64,000 bases of DNA from Crocinitomicaceae bacterium (GCA_028689775.1 JAQVCM010000019.1:1-64000); one strand, 5' to 3'. Shown: positions 27,338 to 37,095, counted from the stretch's first letter. Translations and numbers: made by a program. The notes: generated from the letters alone by a model not told the origin.

Positions 27338-28597
27338 TTATTCTTTCAACGCCAATTTGCCGTTGCGAATAATTCCTGTCGCCATTCCAACCAAAGTTTG
27401 CCCGATGAACGGGGAATTGCGTGTAGAAGATAAAACAGCAGAAGCTTCGAAAGTCCACTTGCGAGTTGGAGAGAAAATTGTTAAATCTGCTTTCGTACCA
27501 ACTTCAATTTTACGAGCGTCTAAATTTAAGAAAGTTCTATTTTTGATTGACAACACATCGATGATCAATTGCAAGTCAAATTCTTTGGCACTTTGGAGTG
27601 AACCGAACAAGCTTTGAAGTGTAATATTTCCAAAAGATGCGTGATCAAATTCTACGTCTTTTTCTTCAGTGTCAAATGGTCTATGGTCTGAAACGATGTG
27701 ATCGATGGTTCCGTCTTTTACTCCTTTCCACAAAGCTTCGCGGTCAGATTCTCTTCTCAAAACAGGCATCAACTTATAGTTGACATCAAACTCTAATAAA
27801 TTGGTTTCGTTGAATAGCAAATGTTCTGCATGCACATCAGCGGTAATATTTAGGCCTTTCTTCTTAGCTTGTCGAACCAATTCCACAGATTCTGCGCAAG
27901 AAATTCCCGTTAGGTGTAAATTTCCTCCAGTATATTCCGCCAAGCGAATGTTGCGCTCCAATTGAATGATTTCAGCAACAGATGGATCTGCTTTCAAACC
28001 GGTTTTGGTGGAAGCTTCGCCTTCGTTTACCTGACCGTGATTTGCCAAGGAAGCATCGCGTGAAAAAGCAACGATTTTTCCACCGAAGTTTTTAGAATAC
28101 AATAAAGCGCGATACATAATTCCAGAGTTGACAGGAACCAAATCATCAGTAAAGCAAAACGTTCCAGAAAGGGACATGTCGTACATTTCTGACAAATTCT
28201 CTCCTCGCATTTTCTCCGTAATCGTTCCCATCGGATGCAAAGCACACACTTCGTGTTCTGCGCGTTTCAGCAAGTACTGAATCTGCGTTTTACCATCTAT
28301 TACGGGAGAAGTAGAAGGAAGCGATGCAACGTGCGTAAATCCGCCAAAAGCAGCGGCACGAAGTCCCGATTCTACGGTTTCTTTGTCTTCTTCTCCTGGA
28401 TCACAAAACTGTGCTTTCAAATCTACCCAGCCTTGAGAAAGGTGTAAATCTTCGCCTTCAATAACTTTTGCATCTGAATCTTCCAAAGACGATTCGATTT
28501 TTGTGATGATGCCATCTTCAATCAAAACATCCATTGTTTTTCCAAAGTGAATGGATTCTGAATCTGCTATTTTCGCTGCTTTAATTAAAATGTTCAT
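27338..28597 (-). CDS. Dihydroorotase-like amidohydrolase (PyrC type) with lost metal site, probably non-catalytic
   Basis: The 419-residue chain aligns by eye with class I dihydroorotases: [62 protein letters not shown] and [12 protein letters not shown]. The zinc ligands are gone: the HxH of the D-x-H-x-H-x-R-x-PG motif is Lys61 and Gln63, the AH-x-ED segment reads AFSRDASLA, and the second-metal His segment reads LHLTGIS with Gly where His is expected. Only the Asp of SDHRPF remains. Non-catalytic PyrC homologues that support aspartate transcarbamoylase are known in pseudomonads; a similar structural role is inference. It lies 22 bases after the BatA-type gene and is probably cotranscribed. 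Confidence 0.85.
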   Translation of the reverse strand: MNILIKAAKIADSESIHFGKTMDVLIEDGIITKIESSLEDSDAKVIEGEDLHLSQGWVDLKAQFCDPGEEDKETVESGLRAAAFGGFTHVASLPSTSPVIDGKTQIQYLLKRAEHEVCALHPMGTITEKMRGENLSEMYDMSLSGTFCFTDDLVPVNSGIMYRALLYSKNFGGKIVAFSRDASLANHGQVNEGEASTKTGLKADPSVAEIIQLERNIRLAEYTGGNLHLTGISCAESVELVRQAKKKGLNITADVHAEHLLFNETNLLEFDVNYKLMPVLRRESDREALWKGVKDGTIDHIVSDHRPFDTEEKDVEFDHASFGNITLQSLFGSLQSAKEFDLQLIIDVLSIKNRTFLNLDARKIEVGTKADLTIFSPTRKWTFEASAVLSSTRNSPFIGQTLVGMATGIIRNGKLALKE

Positions 28598-28619
28598 AAC
28601 TGTATCTTTACTATTATCT

Positions 28620-30665
28620 CTATTTGACGAACCGGATGATGGCCATTTCAGCTATCAAAAATGCAATTGCTAAAATCAAAAAGATTCTCCAATATTCAAT
28701 CGGTTTATCTAAATCTGTCATGCTTAAACTTTGTCCTTGGGAAATGCTGGTTGTTTTAACGTTCAGAATTTCTCGTTCTGTAAACAAATCTTTTACTTCA
28801 TTGATTTTGAACGTGCGAATATCGGATTCTTGTCTGTTGTAATTCAATGCAATAGTTCCCAAAGACTTTTCACTTACAAGCTCATACATTCCAGCTTGCA
28901 AAATGTTGGACGCTGGTCCTGCAATGGAAATATAATTAATTTGATTTAGTTTTTCCATCGAAGGAATGAAATCAATTTCGGCATTCTTAATGTGAATCGG
29001 TGATTCCGTTTTCGGCATCTTGAAAATCGGGAACTTGCTATCCGAACCAATGGTTAGTGAAAGAGGCAAACGGGTTTGACTCATTTCAGCCATTCTCAAT
29101 ACAATCGTTGAAAACAAAGCGTTGCTGGTTAAATTCCCAAAAGAAGGAGCCAGGGAACTTCCAAAAAGGAAAACCGTGTAATTGGAATTTGAACGAACTA
29201 ACAAGGGCGAACCATTTTGCAATTGGATCAAATTGAGTGCATTGCTTTTCGAATGATTATTGGTTCTGTAAATTTTATTTTGAAGTGGCAAATTCAGGTT
29301 GTCAGGCTTCTTTTCAAATACTCCTTTAAAGAAAGCATCTTGGTGTTGAATGGATTTAATTTTCACACCTTCGGATTGAACAGCGCCCAAGGTTGGCATA
29401 TTCAGTTGAATCAACAATTGATTCCAAGAACTTGCATTAATTTTCTCTCCCGGAAATAAAGCCAAAGCGCCACCTTGTTTTACAAAATCAAAAATGGTGG
29501 ATGAAAATCCAGTAGAAATATCGTTCATTCCATTGATTACAACGAGGTTTTTGCCTTGAAGTACATCTTGCGTAATGGAATTTTCATTCACTTCTGTAAC
29601 TTGATAATACGAATCCAAGCGATAGACTTGATTGATGTTTGGAACTGCATTTTCTCCGTTGATAATCAGAATAGAAGCATTTTTCTTGACTTCGTAACTG
29701 AAGAAATAATCATCATCAAAGTACAATTGTTTGTCGTTTATTCTTGCTACGCCTTTCTTAATTCCTGGTTTTAAGTCCGAGTAATTAATCGCCACCACCG
29801 TTTCTTGATTTGCTTCCACTTCGACGAATGCAGAACGTTTGGTGTCGTTGATTTCAACTTGCAACTCCACGCTCGCCAAATCTTGATTTCCGACATTTTT
29901 AACGCGAATGTTTAATTCATTGTTCACATCCACTTTAAAATTGGGGTCGTTGAACCAAATACTATCGATGTAAATGTTCGAGAAAACTTGTGGAACAAAT
30001 TGAATTGGGTAATAGTAATTGGCTGAATCGCTTTTAAGTTTTGCCAAATCAGAAGAGTTTTTCTGAAAATCAGATAAGATTACAAATTGCTTGGTTCCAA
30101 TTTTCTGTTGATTGGCAGATTCTTTTTCCAATTCATCACGCATCCAATTTAAAACTTCACCTGTATTTCGAACCATCGATGAAACTTTAATTTGATCCAA
30201 ACGGTCAATTGCATCTGCTTTCGAAGCCAAGCGTTGTTCCAGACTATTCATTTCATTGGTAACCAATAAAATACGCGTTCCTTCACTGGCTTGATTAATC
30301 AATTTTCGAGCTTGTTCGCGTGCTTCTGAAATCAATTCTCCTTCAGTTCCTTTCATCGTCATCGAGAAAGAATTGTCTAAATAAATTGCCAAAACTGGAA
30401 TTTCACCCGCTTTTGAAGTTTTATCAACCGGAATATAAGGTTGAGCAAACGCAATGATCAAAGCCGAAAAAGCTAAGATTCGCGTGATTAAAACCAGTAA
30501 ATGTTTGAGTTTTTGAACTGATTTCGTTTCTTGATCAACTTGCTTTAAAAATTGCAAAGAGGAGAAATACAGTGTTTTATACCGTCGAAAATTGAAAAGA
30601 TGAATGAGTATTGGAATAGCCAACAATAGAAATGCGAAAAGAAATCCCGGATGCTCAAATTTCAT
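28620..30665 (-). CDS. BatA-type aerotolerance family membrane protein
   Basis: The 681-residue protein begins with the BatA N-terminal signature [34 protein letters not shown], two membrane helices, and a von Willebrand A-like domain whose MIDAS motif D-x-S-x-S is at Asp97, Ser99 and Ser101. A long extracytoplasmic region follows, and a final helix ([19 protein letters not shown]) anchors the C-terminus. Such proteins are widespread in Bacteroidota and named after aerotolerance genes of Bacteroides; their mechanism is unknown. The gene precedes the dihydroorotase-like gene. A partial copy of its 5' end lies at about 31150-31216. Confidence 0.85.
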   Translation of the reverse strand: MKFEHPGFLFAFLLLAIPILIHLFNFRRYKTLYFSSLQFLKQVDQETKSVQKLKHLLVLITRILAFSALIIAFAQPYIPVDKTSKAGEIPVLAIYLDNSFSMTMKGTEGELISEAREQARKLINQASEGTRILLVTNEMNSLEQRLASKADAIDRLDQIKVSSMVRNTGEVLNWMRDELEKESANQQKIGTKQFVILSDFQKNSSDLAKLKSDSANYYYPIQFVPQVFSNIYIDSIWFNDPNFKVDVNNELNIRVKNVGNQDLASVELQVEINDTKRSAFVEVEANQETVVAINYSDLKPGIKKGVARINDKQLYFDDDYFFSYEVKKNASILIINGENAVPNINQVYRLDSYYQVTEVNENSITQDVLQGKNLVVINGMNDISTGFSSTIFDFVKQGGALALFPGEKINASSWNQLLIQLNMPTLGAVQSEGVKIKSIQHQDAFFKGVFEKKPDNLNLPLQNKIYRTNNHSKSNALNLIQLQNGSPLLVRSNSNYTVFLFGSSLAPSFGNLTSNALFSTIVLRMAEMSQTRLPLSLTIGSDSKFPIFKMPKTESPIHIKNAEIDFIPSMEKLNQINYISIAGPASNILQAGMYELVSEKSLGTIALNYNRQESDIRTFKINEVKDLFTEREILNVKTTSISQGQSLSMTDLDKPIEYWRIFLILAIAFLIAEMAIIRFVK

Positions 30666-30754
30666 GTTTCAAAGATAATTATTTAATCGAGAAATAGGAG
30701 TGAAGAGCGGCGGGAAAAATGGGTGGAAGATGGATTATTTCTTCTAATATCTGA

Positions 30755-30880
30755 GATCGCTTCTATTATCTATATGAAATGCTTCATTTATTGAGTAGTC
30801 CTAAAAACGCAGAACGTTTATTACAAGGTATCGAAGAATACGAAAAAGGAGGCGGAGAAGAAAAAGAACTTCTTTCATGA
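30755..30880 (+). pseudogene. Truncated YefM-type antitoxin relic
   Basis: The plus-strand frame ending at the TGA of 30878 reads EMLHLLSSPKNAERLLQ followed by a charged tail, which matches the C-terminal half of YefM antitoxins. The N-terminal DNA-binding half is missing: a stop lies at 30752 and no start is available. Its stop overlaps the ATG of the following toxin relic in the normal ATGA arrangement. Confidence 0.7.
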
Positions 30881-31132
30881 AACTAGTATGGCTGACTGCT
30901 GCTTGGGAAGATTACTTGTATTCGCAGCAAAAATGACAAGAGAACAGTGGCGAAAATCAATCATTTATTGAAAGAAATTCAACGTATACCTTTTACGGGA
31001 ATCGGTAATTCAGAAGCATTGAGACATTCTCTTTCAGGTTGGTGGTCGCAACGAATCAATTTGGAAGATCGCTTGGTTTACAAGGTTGAAGAAGATTGTA
31101 TTGTGATTTTACAGTGCCGAAAACATTATTGA
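30877..31132 (+). pseudogene. yoeB: Frameshifted YoeB-type mRNA interferase toxin
   Basis: The frame from ATG 30877 reads MKLVWLTAAWEDYLYSQQK and then hits TGA at 30934. The continuation lies in the next frame: KINHLLKEIQRIPFTG, LSGWWSQRINLEDRLVYKV and the terminal ILQCRKHY. Removing one A from the run CAAAAAT at about 30929-30933 restores a full-length YoeB of about 85 residues, so a single-base insertion disables it. YoeB toxins cut mRNA at the ribosome; the catalytic Glu-Arg-His-Tyr region is still readable in the second part. The paired antitoxin is also truncated, so the module is dead unless the base is a sequencing error. Confidence 0.82.
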
Positions 31133-31149
31133 TTTTTAGATTTTCAAAA

Positions 31150-31216
31150 GAAATTCTGGATGTTCAAATTTCATATTTAGATGATACTTCTTACATTGAA
31201 TAATAGGAGAGAAGTA
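31150..31216. repeat. Degenerate copy of the BatA gene start and upstream DNA
   Basis: GAAATTCTGGATGTTCAA and the bases after it match 30641-30704, which covers the reverse-strand start of the BatA-type gene (GAAATCCCGGATGCTCAA) and its upstream region through ATAGGAG. Mismatches and small indels are scattered. Together with the second YefM-YoeB relic it suggests that this whole interval was duplicated. Confidence 0.55.
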
Positions 31217-31267
31217 TACCATCCCTGTTTTATCTCATGAAAAAAATCCCAATGCAAAGAATCTCGA

Positions 31268-31300
31268 AAAAACTGTTTTTCCAGAGAAAAAACAGTTTTT
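31268..31300. terminator. Bidirectional hairpin terminator near the nagB 3' end
   Basis: AAAAACTGTTTTT and AAAAACAGTTTTT form a perfect 13-bp stem around a 7-base loop (CCAGAGA) with T runs on both strands. It lies 62 bases beyond the nagB stop. It can end nagB transcription on the minus strand and anything crossing the toxin relic on the plus strand. Confidence 0.65.
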
Positions 31301-31362
31301 AAAATGATTACTATTTTTGATGAAAAATAGATTATTTCACTACGATGTCAAATCAAGAACAA

Positions 31363-32139
31363 TTAAATTAATCTTGCAGCTTCATTATCTAGCACATATT
31401 CAACATGTGGCATGGTTTGAAGAATGGAAGCTGGAACCTGATTCGTAATCTCACCGTGGAGTGCTTTGCTCATAATTTCAGACTTTCTTTCTCCCAAAGC
31501 AAGAAGTAAAATGTTTTTAGCTTGCATAATTGTATGAATACCGATGCTTATTGCTTGATGTGGAACGTCATGGAGTTCGCCGAATTCTGGCGCAGCATCT
31601 TCTCTTGTAAGCGGATGAAGATTTACCAAACGTGTTTTTGAATCAAAGTCAGAACCAGGCTCGTTAAAACCGATGTGACCATTTCTTCCAATTCCTAATA
31701 ATTGGATGTCTAATCCTCCAAAACAAGCTATTTTCTGTTCGTATTCGATGCAGAACTGCGCGATACGATCTTGAGAAAAATCGGAATGAGGTACGTGAAC
31801 ATTCTGTTTTTTAATATCCACATGGTTGAACAATTGCTCAGCCATGAAGTACGTATAACTTAGGTGATGATCTGTTCCAATTGGATAATATTCATCGAGG
31901 TTAAAGCTAACCACATTGTGAAAACTCAAGTCTTCCTCTCGATGTAAACGAATGAGTTCTTTGTAAACCAATTTGGGCGTATTTCCAGTAGCTAAACCTA
32001 AAACTGCAGGTTTACCTTCTTTTTGTTTTTGACGAATCAGTTCGGCTATTTTATTTGCTGTGTAAGTAGAAGCCTGCTCACCATTTGTAAACGTAGTTGG
32101 TCTGTTAAGGATTGTGTTTTTAATGTAATTATTATGCAT
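31363..32139 (-). CDS. nagB: Glucosamine-6-phosphate deaminase
   Basis: NagB converts glucosamine 6-phosphate to fructose 6-phosphate and ammonia, linking amino-sugar breakdown to glycolysis. Diagnostic segments are all present: VLGLATGNTPKLVYKEL, VSFNLDEYYPI with the catalytic Asp, LLGIGRNGHIGFNEPGS and a C-terminal ILLLALGERKSEI. The 258-residue length is normal for the short bacterial form. It is a single gene, flanked on both sides by decayed YefM-YoeB copies, with no other Nag gene nearby. Confidence 0.95.
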   Translation of the reverse strand: MHNNYIKNTILNRPTTFTNGEQASTYTANKIAELIRQKQKEGKPAVLGLATGNTPKLVYKELIRLHREEDLSFHNVVSFNLDEYYPIGTDHHLSYTYFMAEQLFNHVDIKKQNVHVPHSDFSQDRIAQFCIEYEQKIACFGGLDIQLLGIGRNGHIGFNEPGSDFDSKTRLVNLHPLTREDAAPEFGELHDVPHQAISIGIHTIMQAKNILLLALGERKSEIMSKALHGEITNQVPASILQTMPHVEYVLDNEAARLI

Positions 32140-32347
32140 ATCTGAATAGTGAAGTCATTTTTAAAAAAGTAATTTTTGATTAAATATTTTTAAAATGAGA
32201 TTTATTAAAGTGGTTATAGTTTAATCTTTCTCTTTTTTTAATTATAAATTTAAAAATGATGAATAGTGAAATTATTTAATGGTTGTTAAATTGCTCAAAT
32301 ATACAATTGTTTTTCATGATATAAAACAACTTCAAAAAAAATACAAA
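32140..32347. other. A+T-rich upstream region of nagB
   Basis: Nothing codes here. An 11-base word TGAATAGTGAA occurs at about 32143 and again near 32260 in a very A+T-rich context. A nagB promoter should lie in this stretch but no clear TAnnTTTG box was found on the minus strand. Confidence 0.3.
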
Positions 32348-32518
32348 CTTCATCTATTGAGTAGTCCTAAAAATACAAAATGATTATTACCTGGTATAGG
32401 AGAATACGAGGGAAAAGGAGAAGAATCAATTTAAAGTTCGTCTGATTAATAAAGTTGAAAAGAAAGCATTGTCATTTTACAATTCCGAAATCAAGATTGA
32501 GTTTTTAAGTTGAAAAAG
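32348..32518 (+). pseudogene. Second, heavily decayed YefM-YoeB relic
   Basis: CTTCATCTATTGAGTAGT at 32348 matches the antitoxin relic at 30782 and continues collinearly, but contains an in-frame TGA after LHLLSSPKNTK. From about 32426 the DNA matches the 3' end of the toxin relic (CAATTT, then AAAGTTGAA, ATTTTACA and CCGAAA in the same order). The middle, about 170 bases of toxin gene, is missing, so an internal deletion fused antitoxin to toxin tail. Confidence 0.65.
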
Positions 32519-32523
32519 TTCCA

Positions 32524-33492
32524 CTATTTAATCAATTTAATTTTATCCTTCCGATTCTTCAAAGTTCGCAAATATCCATTCGCCATTTTATCACCACATT
32601 CAAGCGCTGCTTTTTTAGCGTATTGTATCGCTTCATCGATATTTCCTTGACCTTCTTTTACCAAAGCCAAATTATATAAAACGCGACCTCTTACTTTTTC
32701 TTTTTTTGCATTCAGTTCATATAACAATTGTTCTTCTGCAAGTTCCCAATTTCCTTTCAAAATCATTGGTTTGGCGCGTTTTAGGACTTTGCTTCCTTTG
32801 GTGTAAAATTCTCTATTGACCCAAATCCAATTTGGATACATGAATGAACCTGCTTGAAAACCCAATTGATAGCCCAATGCTTTGAAGTATTCCGTTTTGC
32901 GTTGCGAGTCGTTGAAAATTTGAATGATTGAAGCAGAACCACTCAAGGGAATCACATAACTGTAAAATACTTTGTATTGATCGATCGTCAATCTGTATTT
33001 GATAATGAAGGTGTTAACATACATCGAACCATCTAAATAGGTATTGGTTTGACCCGTAACATTTGCTAAAACCGTTCCACCAATCGGACTAATGGTTTCC
33101 ATTTTTGACAGTTCAATGAAACCATCTAAACCTTCAATTTCTGCAATAGAATCCAATAAATTCCAGTTTACAGAGCCATCCGAAAGGTAGAAGTTTTTCA
33201 AATTTGCGATTCTTTTTCCTGCGATCGAATTGGATTTTTCAAGTGCGCGCAAAGTTCCTTCAATTGCACGTTCAGCAGCTTCGATGTTCCCATTGATCTG
33301 CGCCGTTCCTAAAATCAAACCGGCAACTTTTTGTTCAGGACTATTTTCTTTGTTCACTGCGTTTACAATGCCAAATTTCTTTGCTTCTTGCGGAAGTTTG
33401 ATCACTGCAGGCTCTTGCACCGAAATCCGAAAAGAGGTTTTACAGCTGACAGTTGAGATGCCAAGTAATAAAAGAAGAAGTAGTTTTTTCAT
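32524..33492 (-). CDS. Lipoprotein with C-terminal TPR-like helices (DUF6340-like)
   Basis: I start at the ATG at 33492 because it gives a clean lipoprotein signal peptide, MKKLLLLLLLGISTVSC, with Cys17 lipidated; the frame extends further to 33564 but only adds a charged leader. The next part is an alpha/beta region (QEPAVIKLPQEAKKFGIVNAV) resembling what I remember as DUF6340 proteins of Bacteroidota. Two TPR-like helices close the protein (RVLYNLALVKEGQGNIDEAIQYAKKA). The function is unknown; an outer-membrane-attached periplasmic location is inferred. Confidence 0.72.
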   Translation of the reverse strand: MKKLLLLLLLGISTVSCKTSFRISVQEPAVIKLPQEAKKFGIVNAVNKENSPEQKVAGLILGTAQINGNIEAAERAIEGTLRALEKSNSIAGKRIANLKNFYLSDGSVNWNLLDSIAEIEGLDGFIELSKMETISPIGGTVLANVTGQTNTYLDGSMYVNTFIIKYRLTIDQYKVFYSYVIPLSGSASIIQIFNDSQRKTEYFKALGYQLGFQAGSFMYPNWIWVNREFYTKGSKVLKRAKPMILKGNWELAEEQLLYELNAKKEKVRGRVLYNLALVKEGQGNIDEAIQYAKKAALECGDKMANGYLRTLKNRKDKIKLIK

Positions 33493-33676
33493 GGTCTTTT
33501 GAATTTTAGCAAATGTACCAATAAATGAAAACATAAACTTGGAGAATACTGACATCCCTTTCATTTCAGTTTGAGATTGATTTGAAATGCGCTTTATTAA
33601 TCGGTCATCCCATTCTGAATTAAAATATTTAACTACCTTTAAAACTGAAAATTTATCCGCTTAACAATCCAGCAAT

Positions 33677-34699
33677 ATGAATAAAAACATAGAATCCCCA
33701 TTGATTTGTCAACTGTATGAATATGACGTGGATTCGTTTTTACTAACTAAAAACACGCCTGCGTACTTTGCAAAGAATTTTGCATCTACAGAATTGTTGG
33801 ATGATAAAAATCATTGGTTGAATTACCACTCTTTAGATTTTCCAGATGAAATAGAATTGTTGTGCAACAGTTTAGCGATTGATAGAACAACCTATGAAGA
33901 CATTTATACCAATTACAAGCGCGCTCGTTTGGAGGAATACGATAACTATTTATACATCAAGATAAAATCTGCTTTGCCGATGACCAATTCTGCAAGGCTA
34001 GAAGAGGAGAACATTTCCTTTATTTTGAGCACTAAATATTTAATTTCTTTTCAGGAAAAAAGTTCAGATCACTTTCCCGAAGTTCGAGAACGAATTGAAA
34101 TGAAAAAGGGGAAAATTAGAACCGCTGGAACGGATTTTCTATTGTTTAGAATGCTGGAAGCGATTACAGATAATTACTTTGAAGTGTTGGAAGACATTGT
34201 TTCTTCCATCGAGCGATTAGAGCGAATTTTGGTAAAACGCTTGGAAGCAGATACCTTGAAAAAAATCGAACATGAAAAAAGACGTTTGATTGAGTTGCGT
34301 AAAATTGTTTTTCCACTGAAAGAAGTTACCTCTCAATTGATGCGAATTCAAACTCCTTTTCTCAAAAAAGAATCACGTTCTTATTTCTCGAAACTCAACG
34401 ACAATTGTCTAACAATCTTGGAGGAAATCGATGCCAACAAACAGATCATGGAAGGTATGAACAACCTGTATTACGCCGTTCAAGGTCAAAAAATGAATCA
34501 GATTATGAAGGTTTTGACGATTGTAAGTACCATCTTTATTCCGTTGACGTTCATTGTTGGAGTTTACGGAATGAACTTCGTCAACATGCCCGAATTAGAA
34601 ACCAAAAATGGTTATTTCATCACTTGGGGAGTAATGATCCTAATTTCAGTCTTGTTGCTTTGGTATTTCTTTCGAAAAGGTTGGTTAACGAGACGTTAG
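33677..34699 (+). CDS. corA: CorA family divalent cation (Mg2+) transporter
   Basis: CorA proteins form pentameric inner-membrane channels for Mg2+ and sometimes Co2+ or Ni2+. The 340 residues show the long cytoplasmic alpha/beta domain with stalk helix, then two C-terminal helices with the signature YGMNF at residues 297-301. The following loop is NMPELETKNGYF; the usual MPE is present just after YGMNF. The tail RKGWLTRR is basic and cytoplasmic, as in the family. A single gene, convergent with the DUF1573 lipoprotein gene across a perfect palindrome. Confidence 0.92.
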   Translation: MNKNIESPLICQLYEYDVDSFLLTKNTPAYFAKNFASTELLDDKNHWLNYHSLDFPDEIELLCNSLAIDRTTYEDIYTNYKRARLEEYDNYLYIKIKSALPMTNSARLEEENISFILSTKYLISFQEKSSDHFPEVRERIEMKKGKIRTAGTDFLLFRMLEAITDNYFEVLEDIVSSIERLERILVKRLEADTLKKIEHEKRRLIELRKIVFPLKEVTSQLMRIQTPFLKKESRSYFSKLNDNCLTILEEIDANKQIMEGMNNLYYAVQGQKMNQIMKVLTIVSTIFIPLTFIVGVYGMNFVNMPELETKNGYFITWGVMILISVLLLWYFFRKGWLTRR

Positions 34700-34730
34700 A
34701 AAAATTACTTTCCGATTGTCATTTTTTTCG

Positions 34731-34766
34731 TATTGTAGAGGCGCAATGCATTGCGCCTCTACAATA
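34731..34766. repeat. Perfect 36-bp palindrome (REP-like), also a possible bidirectional terminator
   Basis: TATTGTAGAGGCGCAATG is followed at once by its exact reverse complement. It lies between two convergent genes and is unusually G+C-rich for the region. The GTAGA...TCTAC outer part is shared with 52448-52481 and 62608-62639. Confidence 0.8.
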
Positions 34767-34801
34767 AAAAATCTGCAATCTGATAATCTGTAATTTTCCA
34801 T

Positions 34802-35311
34802 CTACTGAACAAACGCCCTAACCTTAACCACTTGCGAACCTTCCGGAATGTTTGCGGTAATTGTAACGGTTTTGATAATTTCATTTAATTGTGTGGCGCT
34901 TGGATGGAAACCTACTTCGATGAAATCAGATTCTCCTGGTGCGATTGGACCTTCTGGTTTGTGCGGAGTTGTACAACCGCAACTCGCTTCGACATTTTTA
35001 ATAATCAAGGGTTGCTTTCCGGTATTGGTAACTTTGAATCTACACGTATTATCGGATTCAGGACGAACGTTTCCAAAATCGTGCATTTCTTTATCGATCT
35101 TCATACTCGACATCGTAGCTTTTTCTTTTTGAATGCGAAGTTTTTCTTCGTTTTCAAATTCTTTCAAGTTTTTAGCTAATTCTTCATCAGACATACTTTC
35201 TGCTGCGATTAATGAACCTCCATTGCTGTTACGAGTTGTCTTATTTTCAGAACTATTGTTGCATGAAAAAAGAATGAATGAGGTGATTACAAGAATTGAT
35301 ATTGATTTCAT
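34802..35311 (-). CDS. DUF1573 domain lipoprotein
   Basis: A 169-residue lipoprotein: MKSISILVITSFILFSC with Cys17 as the lipid site, then a charged linker. One DUF1573 domain follows: DFGNVRPESDNTCRFKVTNTGKQPLII, the cysteine turn ASCGCTTPHKP and PIAPGESDFIEVGFHP. The domain is an immunoglobulin-like fold common in exported Bacteroidota proteins; no activity is known. It starts 44 bases after the S41 protease stop on the same strand and could be cotranscribed with it. Confidence 0.88.
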   Translation of the reverse strand: MKSISILVITSFILFSCNNSSENKTTRNSNGGSLIAAESMSDEELAKNLKEFENEEKLRIQKEKATMSSMKIDKEMHDFGNVRPESDNTCRFKVTNTGKQPLIIKNVEASCGCTTPHKPEGPIAPGESDFIEVGFHPSATQLNEIIKTVTITANIPEGSQVVKVRAFVQ

Positions 35312-35355
35312 ACTATTGAGAATTAATTTTTTTTACGAATTTGAACAATATATTT

Positions 35356-36993
35356 TTATTTAGCAAGTCCTTGTTTCAAATATTGATCTGATTCAATGAC
35401 TTCAATTGCTTTTTTGAGAATGTCGTCCGTTTCGTTATAGACTTCGTAAAAAGCAGGTATTCCCCATAAATCCTGTGCAAGCATCGCTTTCAATCTGATT
35501 TTGATTAGTTTTTCACTTTCTAGATATTCTGCTTCTTTGAATTCCAAATCTGGTTGTTCGGCTTTTACGTATTTAAAGAATTCATCCATGAATTTTTTGT
35601 CCGTATCAAAATTAGCGATGTACTGTTCTAAATTCGGATAGATCTTTTTAAGATTAGCTCTGTTTTTCTCTACATAAGTTAAAACAAATGGGTTAAAATG
35701 TCCGCCACGAACCAAATCTTTAAAATAATCAGAAACACCAGATGTATCCATCGGAACAAAAATATCAGGCATAATTCCACCACCACCGTAAACGGTTCTT
35801 TTTTGAATTTTCGTTTGGTATTTCAAAGAATCCGGAAATTTTTTGATGCTATCTTGGTTGTAAAATTCTCCGTGTAAATAACGGTCCATGTAGTCGTTTT
35901 TGTAGGCTTCTATATCAGAATATGGTTTTTGAATCCACCTTCCAGTTGGCGTGTAATATCGGGCAACGGTCAATCGCAATTCCGAACCATCACTCAGTGG
36001 AATTGGTCTTTGAACCAACCCTTTTCCAAATGTTCTTCTTCCGATAACCAATCCTCTATCCCAATCTTGCACAGCTCCTGAAACAATTTCACTTGCTGAA
36101 GCTGAATTTTCATTGATCAAGACCACCAATCTTCCTTTTTCCCAAGAACCAGTTTTTTCAGTTCTCAATTCGGTACGAGGTTGGTGTTTTCCTTCTGAGT
36201 ACACAACCAATTTTCCAGGTGATAAAAATTCATCCGCCAAATCTCGAGCCGTGTATAAAAGTCCACCGCCGTTATTTTGTAAATCTAAAATCAAATTTTC
36301 CATTCCTTTTGATTTCAAAGTAAACATCGCGGCTTGAATTTCATCCATTGTTGGTCTGGAAAAGCTGTTTAACTTGATATAGCCTGTTTTTGGCGTTACC
36401 ATGTAAGCGCAATCAACAGAGTTTAACGGAATTTTATCTCTTGTAATGGTGAAACTCAATAGTTTTTTAGAATTTCTTCTTTGAATTTCAACTTTTACTT
36501 TGGTACCTAAATCTCCGAGTAGTTTAGATCTGACATCGGAATTTTTCAAGCCAACACCAGCAACTAAAATGTTTTCGATTTTGATAATCTTGTCACCTGC
36601 TTGAATTCCCAATTTCTCAGATGGACCACCAGGAATTGCTTCAACAACAATTAAGGTGTCTTTTAAGATTTGAAAACGGACACCAACACCGACAAAATTT
36701 CCATCAATGCGTTGATTGGCATCTTTTACATCGGCTTTAGATATGTATGTGGTGTGTGGATCTAATTTTTCCAACATACTCACAATGGCATGATCTGTCA
36801 ATGATTCTGCATCTGCATCGTCCACATACATGCGGTTGACGTAGGTTAGAATTTCTTCGAATTTTAAAGAGTTTGATCGAACTGATTGCTCGTTGATTTG
36901 TCCGCTAACGCTGAAAGTTCCCAGTAGAAAGGTTAAAAAGAAGAGAGAAGAATGTATTTTGAATGTGGTTTTTTTTGATTTCAAGTTACGCAT
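35356..36993 (-). CDS. S41 family C-terminal processing peptidase
   Basis: A 545-residue exported serine protease. A signal peptide (LFFLTFLLGTFSVSGQ) is followed by a helical N-terminal part, a PDZ domain (FVGVGVRFQILKDTLIVVEAIPGGPSEKLGIQAGDKIIKIE) and the S41 core with the Ser in NENSASASEIVSGAVQDW and the Lys in GRRTFGKGLVQ. These are the Ser/Lys dyad of tail-specific proteases. A long helical C-terminal extension (after about residue 400) is typical of the Bacteroidota form. It likely trims or degrades periplasmic proteins. Confidence 0.92.
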   Translation of the reverse strand: MRNLKSKKTTFKIHSSLFFLTFLLGTFSVSGQINEQSVRSNSLKFEEILTYVNRMYVDDADAESLTDHAIVSMLEKLDPHTTYISKADVKDANQRIDGNFVGVGVRFQILKDTLIVVEAIPGGPSEKLGIQAGDKIIKIENILVAGVGLKNSDVRSKLLGDLGTKVKVEIQRRNSKKLLSFTITRDKIPLNSVDCAYMVTPKTGYIKLNSFSRPTMDEIQAAMFTLKSKGMENLILDLQNNGGGLLYTARDLADEFLSPGKLVVYSEGKHQPRTELRTEKTGSWEKGRLVVLINENSASASEIVSGAVQDWDRGLVIGRRTFGKGLVQRPIPLSDGSELRLTVARYYTPTGRWIQKPYSDIEAYKNDYMDRYLHGEFYNQDSIKKFPDSLKYQTKIQKRTVYGGGGIMPDIFVPMDTSGVSDYFKDLVRGGHFNPFVLTYVEKNRANLKKIYPNLEQYIANFDTDKKFMDEFFKYVKAEQPDLEFKEAEYLESEKLIKIRLKAMLAQDLWGIPAFYEVYNETDDILKKAIEVIESDQYLKQGLAK

Positions 36994-37095
36994 AAAATTG
37001 TTATTAGAATATCGATTGATGAAGATAACAATTCAGGCAATAACAGAACTATAATTAACGAAATTTTATTGTTTTTTGGATGAAACCAAGCTTGT

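Noticed and set aside
27338-28597. Calling this gene a catalytic dihydroorotase
   Set aside because: Three of the expected metal ligands are replaced, so I describe it as a homologue with lost metal site.
34405-34767. Plus-strand frame of 120 codons overlapping the corA 3' end and the palindrome
   Set aside because: Shadow frame of corA without any domain; corA itself has all family motifs.
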